Origin: Ketobacter sp036337295
Lineage (GTDB): Bacteria; Pseudomonadota; Gammaproteobacteria; Pseudomonadales; Ketobacteraceae
Assembly (NCBI GenBank): GCA_036337295.1
Contig: JAYZEN010000011.1
Coordinates: forward strand, 1 to 64,000
Length of the DNA: 64,000 nt
Direction: 5' to 3'
The position numbers and the translations under genes are program-made. The notes under the pieces are model-generated. The model did not search any database. It worked only from the letters and a program-made list of their open reading frames with translations, and was not told the DNA's origin. The first letter of the stretch is position 1, and every line of letters starts with the position of its first letter. This document shows, in pieces, positions 57,455 to 64,000 of the stretch.

Positions 57455-59904
57455 GAGATTCCTGTTGGGTGTTGTCGGTTCAACCATCGCGCGAGTATGG
57501 ATTTCAATTCCTCTGTCCTGAAGGGTTTGGAAACATAGTCGTCCATACCGGCCCGAATGCATTCCTCCCGGTCGCCGGCCATGGCATGGGCAGTCATGGC
57601 CACAATGGGAATATGGCGGCCCAGGGTTCGCTGTTCACTTTCCCGAATACGGCGGGTGGCCTGGTAGCCATCCAGCACCGGCATCTGGCAGTCCATAAAA
57701 ATCAGGTCATAGTGTTCGCGATTGAGCATTTCCAGGGCAGCAGCACCGTTCTCCGCCACATGTACGTCAAACCCCAGGCGCTCCAGTCGGCCGCGAGCCA
57801 CCTGCTGGTTCACTAGGTTGTCCTCCACCACCAGCAGGCGTCGATTCTGCAGTGCAACCACTTTGCCTTCACTGAGTTCGACCGTATCCCGGCTTATTTT
57901 CTCCCCAACGGCATCATCCAGTGCCGCAAGCAACCGGTCATAACGCAGGGGCTTCACCACAAAGGTGTGTTGCAGGCGCTCTTCCGCCGTCAGTAAATGC
58001 CGTTGGTGAGTGGTACCGCACACCAGGATCTGCGCGTTGCTGAAGCGCTGGGCCAGCAGTTTGGCCGTCAGCATGGGGCGCACCACTTCGACCCCGGCGT
58101 TCAGGCTCAGGATCACCCCATGATATTCCCGCTCCCGGGATTCCAGACGCCCCGCAAAACTTTCCGTATCATCAACTGCGTCGGTTTTGGCACCCATGGC
58201 CCCAAGGTAGGAGGCAAAGCTGGATTGCGCTGCCCGACTGGGTTCCAACAGCAGAAAACGGGCAGACTCCGGCTCGATCCAGCGCTTGCTCTCACTGGCG
58301 TCCTCCTGCCCTTGGAAATACACTTCAAACCAGAAGGTGCTGCCGCTGCCAAAGTCACTGTGCACCCCGATCTGGCCTTCCATCAAGCGCGTCAGTTGTT
58401 TGCACAGGGCCAGGCCCAAACCCGTGCCACCGTATTCCCGGGTGGTGGATGGGTCCGCCTGGGAAAATTTTTCGAAAATCACCTCGGCCACCTCGTCTTT
58501 GATGCCGACCCCGGTGTCGCAGACTTCAAATCGATAACGCTTGCGGGCGCCGAAATCCCCCACCAGCCGGAAGGTCACCAGCACATGACCACTCTGGGTA
58601 AACTTGATGGCGTTGCCCACCAGATTCAACATCAATTGCTTGAAGCGAACCGGGTCACCGATGACCTGGGTGGGGGTGGAAGGGGTCCAGTCCAGCGCCA
58701 GTTCCAACCCCTTGCCCTGGGCTGATTCCGCCACGATGGAGAAGACCTCCTCCAGGCTTCTGCGCAAATCAAACGGGATGGACTCCAGCACCAACTTACC
58801 CTGCTCGATTTTGGAAAGATCCAGCACGTTGTTGATCAGTTCCAGCAACACATGGCCAGACTCATAGGCCACCCCCAGATACTCGCGTTGCTCCTCATTC
58901 AGTTCGGTGTCCTGCAACAGCGACAGCATCCCCAGCACACCATTCATGGGGGTCCGCAACTCATGGCTCATGTTGGCCAGGAAATGGGCCTTGGAGCGGG
59001 CACTGGCTTCGGCGATGCGTTTGTTCTCTTCCGAAATACGAATAGCCCGGTTGGCCTGCTGCAGTGCTTTGACGGTTTTTTCCAGGTTTTCATTGGTAAT
59101 GCGCAGTTCATGGGTGCGTTCCTGTACTTCCGCTTCCAGCTTCAAACGTTGTTTGCTGAGCTCCGCGTCCTGCTCCCCGATGGCCTGCAACATGTCATTG
59201 AAGGCTTCTGCCAGTTCGCCCAGCTCATCGTGGGCACTGCCCTCCACCCGAACGGTGTAATTGCCTTCGTCCCCCACCGTCTTGACGGCATTGAGAACTT
59301 TTTGAATGGGCTCGGTGATCAGAACAATCATCCGGCGGATGACGAGAAGAGAGACCAGCAACGCACACAGAAACACGCTGGCAAATATCCAGGTACCCTG
59401 TCCCCGGCTGGCATCCATGCCTTCCAGTGAGGAATGCACAAACAGCCCACCCTGCAGGTTGTCCCCATAGGGAATACGCACAAATAGAAACACCCCCTGG
59501 CGTGAAAACACCACGGAGCTGGCGTTATCTTCCGGCCATTGCAGCCGCCCTCCGTACAGGTAAGCGTAGTCGGTTTCCTCAAGGGACCGATGCTCACGAT
59601 TGAAATACGCCAGCACACGGCGCTGCTGATCGAACAGGATGACTTCGATGATACCCGGGCTCAGGGCATTGGCGTCGAGTATCTGCTGGGCCTGAACGGC
59701 GTTTTCCGAATCCAGCGTCGGCGCAAGAATCCGCGCCAGAAACTGACTGTGTTCGCGCAGGTCGTCGATAAAAAGATTGCGGTGCTCGGCGCGCTCGGAA
59801 AAAACAAAAAACAACAACGCCGAACTCAATGCAGACACGACGACCACCAAATTAATCAGCACCAGTTTATTGGCCACCGACAATCGATCGAACACCTGCT
59901 TCAC
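57451..59904 (-). CDS. Hybrid sensor histidine kinase (BarA/GacS-like)
   Basis: This 817-residue hybrid kinase has an N-terminal helix (NKLVLINLVVVVSALSSALLFFV), a periplasmic sensor (about residues 30-175) and a second helix. A HAMP/coiled coil region follows. The H-box is FLANMSHELRTPMNGVLGML, and N, G1, F and G2 boxes follow (NLVGNAIKFTQ, DTGVGI, GGTGLGLALCKQLTRLM). Two receiver-like domains complete it: a degenerate one and an active one with FMDCQMPVLDGYQA. The GTG at 59904 has a GGGGGAT site 6 nt upstream; an in-frame Met at 59964 is less likely. Confidence 0.93.
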   Translation of the reverse strand: MKQVFDRLSVANKLVLINLVVVVSALSSALLFFVFSERAEHRNLFIDDLREHSQFLARILAPTLDSENAVQAQQILDANALSPGIIEVILFDQQRRVLAYFNREHRSLEETDYAYLYGGRLQWPEDNASSVVFSRQGVFLFVRIPYGDNLQGGLFVHSSLEGMDASRGQGTWIFASVFLCALLVSLLVIRRMIVLITEPIQKVLNAVKTVGDEGNYTVRVEGSAHDELGELAEAFNDMLQAIGEQDAELSKQRLKLEAEVQERTHELRITNENLEKTVKALQQANRAIRISEENKRIAEASARSKAHFLANMSHELRTPMNGVLGMLSLLQDTELNEEQREYLGVAYESGHVLLELINNVLDLSKIEQGKLVLESIPFDLRRSLEEVFSIVAESAQGKGLELALDWTPSTPTQVIGDPVRFKQLMLNLVGNAIKFTQSGHVLVTFRLVGDFGARKRYRFEVCDTGVGIKDEVAEVIFEKFSQADPSTTREYGGTGLGLALCKQLTRLMEGQIGVHSDFGSGSTFWFEVYFQGQEDASESKRWIEPESARFLLLEPSRAAQSSFASYLGAMGAKTDAVDDTESFAGRLESREREYHGVILSLNAGVEVVRPMLTAKLLAQRFSNAQILVCGTTHQRHLLTAEERLQHTFVVKPLRYDRLLAALDDAVGEKISRDTVELSEGKVVALQNRRLLVVEDNLVNQQVARGRLERLGFDVHVAENGAAALEMLNREHYDLIFMDCQMPVLDGYQATRRIRESEQRTLGRHIPIVAMTAHAMAGDREECIRAGMDDYVSKPFRTEELKSILARWLNRQHPTGIS

Positions 59905-60102
59905 GTGCAATCCCCCGCCCAAGCAGCGAAGTTGAAAAAAGTTGAGTACATCCCTGACACCCAAATTGGTCGCTTGAAATTATGGTTTTACTGCAGGCTT
60001 AGTATTACTGGACATCCTGAAAAACAGCAGTGCTGAAAAACAGCAACTGTAAAACAATAGGACAGCACAATCTTAACACCAAAGATTGTTGAGTGCACAA
60101 CA

Positions 60103-60771
60103 CTAGTATCGCCCACCACTGGCATTCAGGCGCATCACAATCATCTGACTTAATTCATCCAGCTCCTGCTGGTTATTCTTATAAAAATACGCCGCCATAC
60201 CCCGTTCGGAACGCGCCTGAATGGAATCCAGATGCTGCCCGGAAAGCACATCATATATCCCCACGCTAAGCACCAGTTCGGCAGACTGCGACTCACTGGT
60301 TTGCTCGCAGGCTCCCAGGCTGGTTTTGCGGTTGCCGTCGGCGTCTTCACATTCCTGCACCCGAATCGGTTCGATGTTGGGCCAGTTCTCAATACGGGGG
60401 TACAACAGCAGTTGTGCACCTGCAGACCTGGCGTTTTGCAGCGCCAAAGGCAGGGACTGCGGTTCGTTTGCCACCTGGACATGGGAGAAATAACGTTTCA
60501 GGTAACGGGCCAGGCTGTCCCGCGCACTCAGATTGAGGTCAGCCACCTCCTTGCTGGAACGCCCCTCGGCGGCATAACCAATCTGGATATGATAGTGGGA
60601 GGCCAAGACCAGCTGTTGGTCCCGGCTCACCTGTCGGCTTCCCACCGGGGAATAACGGTCAAATGTGGAGGTGGACGAGTTGGCCAGGTATGTCTCAGAG
60701 GAGCACGCCCCCTGCATCACACACAACCCCACCAGTAGAAATCGGACCAGCAAAATCATTCTCCTCGCCAT
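60103..60771 (-). CDS. DUF4823-like lipoprotein
   Basis: This 222-residue lipoprotein has a signal peptide and lipobox near residue 23 (LCVMQGAC). The mature part contains YLKRYFSHVQVANEPQSLPLALQNARSAGAQLLLYPRIENWPNIEP, typical of the Pseudomonas DUF4823 family. Function is unknown. A gene of this family often stands alone, as here, between the histidine kinase and the TetR gene. Confidence 0.82.
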   Translation of the reverse strand: MARRMILLVRFLLVGLCVMQGACSSETYLANSSTSTFDRYSPVGSRQVSRDQQLVLASHYHIQIGYAAEGRSSKEVADLNLSARDSLARYLKRYFSHVQVANEPQSLPLALQNARSAGAQLLLYPRIENWPNIEPIRVQECEDADGNRKTSLGACEQTSESQSAELVLSVGIYDVLSGQHLDSIQARSERGMAAYFYKNNQQELDELSQMIVMRLNASGGRY

Positions 60772-60824
60772 ACGAATGCTTTCAGTATAGTTGAGGAGAA
60801 CCCTTGCTCAGGCAGGAGCGGCTA

Positions 60825-61454
60825 TTATTTACGGCGATTACCCATACGGATGCCCACATCCCCCAGGAAATTGAAGAAGCCTTCTTTGTCCTCAATGAAT
60901 TCCTGATAGAACTTGGAGTGGTAAAGGGCAACGGCGCCATGCACCAGAGCCCAGGCCGCAAAGATATGAAAATACGGGGGTACGTTTTCCAGGGTGCCGT
61001 CGTCGATTTTGGATTTGATCTCGCTGGCCAGCTTATCCAGGTTGCTGGCGCGGATTTCGTGCAGTTTTGCCACCAGATCAGGGCAGGAAGTGCGGTTGGT
61101 GAGCTTGTGCTCCAGGCGATCAAAAAGCGCGTATTTTTCCGGGTCTTTCATGCGGAAGGAAAAATAGTCCTTGGCCAGCTTGGCGCGGTCCTGGGTCTGG
61201 CCTTCATTGAGGAGATCGAACATTTCCGCCAGCTCCTCCTCATATCGGATCATGAGGCGCAAATAGATCTCGTCCTTGGTTTCAAAGTGTTTGTAGATGG
61301 TGCCTTTGCCAATGTTCACGGCGTCTGCAATCATCTCCACGGTGACCTTGTCTTCCCCATTGGCGATAAAGAGCTCCTGGGCCCGTTCCAGGATTTCCTC
61401 TTCACGTTTGCGAAATTCCTGTGCTTTCTGGCTGGCTTTCTGCAAATCACTCAT
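60825..61454 (-). CDS. TetR-family transcriptional regulator
   Basis: This 209-residue regulator has an N-terminal helix-turn-helix in REEEILERAQELFIANGEDKVTVEMIADAVNIGKGTIYKHFETKDEIYLRLMI. The C-terminal ligand-binding region is helical and mostly hydrophobic. Its start faces the class V aminotransferase, 215 bp away, so it probably controls itself and/or that gene. Direct repeats near its promoter (61474-61504) are candidate operator sites. The inducer is unknown. Confidence 0.93.
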   Translation of the reverse strand: MSDLQKASQKAQEFRKREEEILERAQELFIANGEDKVTVEMIADAVNIGKGTIYKHFETKDEIYLRLMIRYEEELAEMFDLLNEGQTQDRAKLAKDYFSFRMKDPEKYALFDRLEHKLTNRTSCPDLVAKLHEIRASNLDKLASEIKSKIDDGTLENVPPYFHIFAAWALVHGAVALYHSKFYQEFIEDKEGFFNFLGDVGIRMGNRRK

Positions 61455-61473
61455 CTACCTAGACTCCGCTACC

Positions 61474-61504
61474 GCAATTTGGTGCGCAATTATGCGCAAT
61501 TTGG
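61474..61504. promoter_or_regulatory. Direct-repeat operator candidate
   Basis: GCAATTTGG occurs at 61474-61482 and again at 61496-61504, 22 bp apart, or two helical turns. TGCGCA-ATTA-TGCGCA lies between. It is 20-50 bp upstream of the TetR gene start and is a candidate autoregulatory site. Confidence 0.45.
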
Positions 61505-61669
61505 ACACCATTTCCTATAACTTGGCGGCCAATATCTTCTTTTTTGAACAATTCGACCTTATAAAACAGCAGGTTGTCGGGCAACCCCTGGCCCACCCCA
61601 TTCGTGACCTTTGAGTCACGCCCTTTCACACTATAGACTATCCGGATAAAACAACGAGGATTCAAACCC

Positions 61670-62797
61670 GTGTCCAAGCGCTTGCTAGAACAGGAATTTC
61701 CCCAGGACCCAGACATCTGTTACCTCAACCATGCCGCCGTGGCGCCCTGGCCCAAACGGACGGCGGACGCGGTGCAGGCATTCGCCCGGGAAAACCTGCA
61801 GCGGGGTGCCACCGATTATCCGGTCTGGCTGCAAACCGAAAACGCGTTGCGGGCCAAACTGGCACAGATGATCGAGGCACCCTCCACCCGCAACATTGCC
61901 CTGCAGAAAAGCACCTCGGAAGGCCTGTCGGCCATTGCCTACGGCCTGGACTGGCAACCCGGGGACCGCATCGTCATCACCGACCAGGAATTCCCCAGCA
62001 ATCGCATTGTATGGGAATCACTCGGGTCAAAAGGCGTGGAGGTGATCGAATCCAGCCTCATTGGCGAAGATCCGGAGCACAACATCATTGCCGCGCTGGA
62101 CGACTCCGTGCGCCTGCTGTCGGTCAGCTCCGTGCAGTACGCTAGCGGGCTGGTGCTGGACCTGGAACGACTGGGACAAGCCTGCCGCGAACGCGATATC
62201 CTGTTCTGTGTGGACGCCATTCAAAGCATCGGCGCCCTGCCCTTTTCCGTCACGGGGTGCCAGGCGGATTTCGTGGTGGCGGATGGCCACAAGTGGATGC
62301 TGGGGCCGGAGGGCCTGGCCCTGTTTTACGTCAGTGACCGCGCTTTGGATCAACTCACGCTGAATCAGTTCGGCTGGCATATGGTGCAGGACCGGGGCAA
62401 CTACGACCGCAAAACCTGGGAAATAGCCGAAGACGCCAAGCGGTTCGAATGCGGCAGCCCCAACATGCTGGGCGCCTATGCCCTCAACGCCAGTCTGGGC
62501 TTGTTGCTGGAGTACGGACTGGATCAGGTGCACCAGGAGCTGCTGGCCAAAGTCCAATTACTGCAGGAAGCCCTGCAACAACGCAGTGACCTGGAGCTGT
62601 TGACGGACCTGGAACGCCCACTAAGATCCGGCATTATCACTTTTCGTCACCGCGGAATTGCGCCAGAATCCTTATTCGCCCAACTGCGGGACCAAGGGGT
62701 GGTGTGCGCTTGCCGTGGTGGCGGTGTCCGCTTCTCCCCCCATTTCTACACCCCGGACAGCGTTCTGGCAAAAGCCGTGGAACGGATCCCACAATAA
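61670..62797 (+). CDS. Class V aminotransferase (cysteine desulfurase-like)
   Basis: This 375-residue PLP enzyme has the class V fold, with the Schiff-base lysine in VVADGHKWMLGPEGLALFYV. Other motifs are DICYLNHAAVAPWPKRT, VDAIQSIGALPFSV, and the C-terminal ACRGGGVRFSPHFYTPDSVL. A GTG start at 61670 has GAGGA about 9 nt upstream. The cysteine-desulfurase active-site loop is not evident, so the reaction may be a transamination or kynureninase/isopenicillin-epimerase type. It is divergent from the TetR gene and 34 bp upstream of the papain-fold gene. Confidence 0.88.
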   Translation: MSKRLLEQEFPQDPDICYLNHAAVAPWPKRTADAVQAFARENLQRGATDYPVWLQTENALRAKLAQMIEAPSTRNIALQKSTSEGLSAIAYGLDWQPGDRIVITDQEFPSNRIVWESLGSKGVEVIESSLIGEDPEHNIIAALDDSVRLLSVSSVQYASGLVLDLERLGQACRERDILFCVDAIQSIGALPFSVTGCQADFVVADGHKWMLGPEGLALFYVSDRALDQLTLNQFGWHMVQDRGNYDRKTWEIAEDAKRFECGSPNMLGAYALNASLGLLLEYGLDQVHQELLAKVQLLQEALQQRSDLELLTDLERPLRSGIITFRHRGIAPESLFAQLRDQGVVCACRGGGVRFSPHFYTPDSVLAKAVERIPQ

Positions 62798-62831
62798 ACA
62801 GGGTATGCAGGCGTGAAGCAGGAGTACCATC

Positions 62832-63797
62832 ATGCAGGTTTTTAAACAGTTTATCGCGTTCATCCTGGAATGGCTGACCCGCACCGGTGAGGCAAAGGAG
62901 CATGGATTAAGCGATTTTGATCGCATCCGCGCCGAGATCCGGCCCTGTGATGTGGTACTGGTGGAAGGCAGCAGCAAGGCAGACCGCACCATCCAGAATG
63001 TGACCCTTTCCCCCTGGAGTCATGCGGCACTTTACGTTGGCCGCCCCCTGGATATTGTGGACGCTGACCTGAAAACCATTATCAGCCATTTTTTCAACGG
63101 CCCGCCGGACACCCCCCTGCTGATTGAAGCCCGCCTGGGAGAAGGCATCGTGGTCACGCCGCTGACGGAATACGAGCAGGATCACCTCAGAATCTGTCGC
63201 CCCAAAAGCCTCAGCGAAAAAGACGCCAGCCAGGTCATCCGCTTTGGTGTCAATCGTCTGGGTGCGCACAAGGGTGGTGGCTTTCTGTTTGATCTTATCC
63301 GCTTCTTTTTCCCCTGGAGTTTGCTGCCGGCCCGCTGGCGCGGCAGCCTGTTCCGGCGCTGGGCCGGCCGCCATACCAAAAATGTCACCGCGGCCTTTGT
63401 GGCGGAGTGTTTCGGCTTCATCCAGTTTCCGGTTTATCCCCTGGTGAAAATCACCGGAGACCAGGGCGTGCAATTGTTACGTCGGCACCCTGTACTTTGC
63501 ATGCCCTATGAGATCGATCAGTCGCCTAATTTCGAGATCATCAAATACCCGTTCATCGATTTCAAACTCTATGAGCAGGAAAGACTGATCCCCTGGAAAG
63601 GCAGCGGCGTCTATTCAGGGGTGGAGCAGGATCCAGCTCTTGTGTTTAAATCTAACCAGGTCGAATCGGGAGAGGATGAGCCAGTGGCCGGCAGTGGTGC
63701 CGATGCGGGTGGCGACGTCAGCCAGGATGTGAAGGCTCAGGATGCCAAGCCAGATGCCAAAAAAGTCACGCCCATCAACTCACGCCAAGACCAATAG
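62832..63797 (+). CDS. Permuted papain-fold (YiiX/YebB-like) enzyme
   Basis: This 321-residue protein resembles the permuted NlpC/P60 family, in which His precedes Cys. The first motif is IRPCDVVLVEGSSKADRTIQNVTLSPWSHAALYVG, with the catalytic His in WSHAAL. The Cys lies in AAFVAECFGFIQFPV. Membrane association is suggested by an N-terminal hydrophobic helix (FKQFIAFILEWL) and by a hydrophobic stretch (LFDLIRFFFPWSLLPARW). The C-terminal tail (from about 280) is acidic and disordered-looking. The substrate, possibly lipid or peptidoglycan, is unknown. It follows the aminotransferase closely and may share its transcript. Confidence 0.82.
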   Translation: MQVFKQFIAFILEWLTRTGEAKEHGLSDFDRIRAEIRPCDVVLVEGSSKADRTIQNVTLSPWSHAALYVGRPLDIVDADLKTIISHFFNGPPDTPLLIEARLGEGIVVTPLTEYEQDHLRICRPKSLSEKDASQVIRFGVNRLGAHKGGGFLFDLIRFFFPWSLLPARWRGSLFRRWAGRHTKNVTAAFVAECFGFIQFPVYPLVKITGDQGVQLLRRHPVLCMPYEIDQSPNFEIIKYPFIDFKLYEQERLIPWKGSGVYSGVEQDPALVFKSNQVESGEDEPVAGSGADAGGDVSQDVKAQDAKPDAKKVTPINSRQDQ

Positions 63798-63866
63798 GAA
63801 CGGTAAGTACGCAGGATTAATACGCAAACGTCATACTTATTCTGAAAGCTTTGCAATTCGCTGGTT

Positions 63867-64000
63867 TTAATTGCTAATAAGTTTAAAAGCTTTCTGGATG
63901 TTTTCGTAACCTCGACAATACTTATCATTACTGATGTTGCTCACTTCCCCCCAAACGTGAGAATGAACATTGGTTGGGTCACCTAGTGTGGTCCAGGTAC
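63867..64000 (-). CDS. C-terminal fragment of an unidentified protein (right edge)
   Basis: On the minus strand an open frame enters from the right edge and stops with TAA at 63869-63867, giving 43 residues. It reads TWTTLGDPTNVHSHVWGEVS and later YCRGYENIQKAFKLISN. The start lies outside the window. The AT-rich codon use differs from the neighbouring genes, which hints at a different origin. No family is recognised, and the frame may not be a gene. Confidence 0.4.
   Translation of the reverse strand, partial: TWTTLGDPTNVHSHVWGEVSNISNDKYCRGYENIQKAFKLISN

Noticed and set aside
63737..63928. 63-codon minus-strand frame overlapping the end of the papain-fold gene
   Set aside because: It overlaps the tail of a better-supported gene on the other strand and has no good start site or family motif.

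Overview
The window looks like chromosome from a lipid- and hydrocarbon-oriented gammaproteobacterium, most likely a Pseudomonadales member of the Alcanivorax/Ketobacter/Marinobacter kind. This is inferred from gene order and protein character, not from a database search. Several blocks keep a Pseudomonas-like order: gltX/tRNA-Ala(GGC)/tRNA-Glu(UUC); dusA-like gene/tal/STAS/response-regulator phosphatase/PilZ/mlaA; ffs/dnaX/ybaB/recR/acyl-CoA dehydrogenase; and rnd/ycgL/ycgN. Fatty-acid genes recur: fadD, a FadL-type porin, an acyl-CoA dehydrogenase, a MaoC-type hydratase, ETF-ubiquinone oxidoreductase and several lipase-like hydrolases.

Bases 1-1760 are accessory DNA abutting the 3' end of tRNA-Glu. 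They hold two integron attC sites without an integrase, one decayed cassette gene, one intact GFA-family cassette gene and a 117-residue orphan protein. Bases 1766-8114 carry the two tRNAs and gltX, then dusA-tal, then a signalling block (PP2C-type response regulator, STAS antagonist, PilZ protein). Bases 8133-15873 hold an exported unknown protein, mlaA, a complete bufferin/HvfABCD copper-peptide operon whose precursor has ten EGKC motifs, a FabH-like synthase and an alpha/beta-fold protein without a nucleophile. Bases 15902-30278 hold hrpA, fadD, a DUF547 protein, a GlpD-like/lipase/MaoC series, a MoxR-VWA pair, an exported protein and cysK.

Bases 30421-39299 contain PilZ, DUF1631, HIT and a large VWA membrane protein, then rnd-ycgL-ycgN and an acyl-CoA dehydrogenase with an evident operator. 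Bases 39351-42742 are an 11-bp tandem repeat, recR, ybaB, dnaX and the 4.5S RNA gene. Bases 42818-47092 hold an exported protein with a UUG start, a lipoprotein hydrolase and glnS.

Bases 47109-51208 form the most unusual unit. It is a three-gene redox operon that joins a NirB-like flavoprotein/BFD iron-sulfur/membrane cytochrome b fusion to an 11-haem periplasmic cytochrome and a mono-haem DUF3365 lipoprotein. The rest holds a FadL-type porin, an S15-like lipoprotein, ETF-QO, a hybrid histidine kinase with DUF1285, a DUF4823 lipoprotein, a TetR regulator divergent from a class V aminotransferase, and a permuted papain-fold protein. A partial reading frame runs off the right edge.

The strongest candidates for new biology are the redox operon, the cysteine-array bufferin operon, and the dead alpha/beta hydrolase paired with a condensing enzyme.
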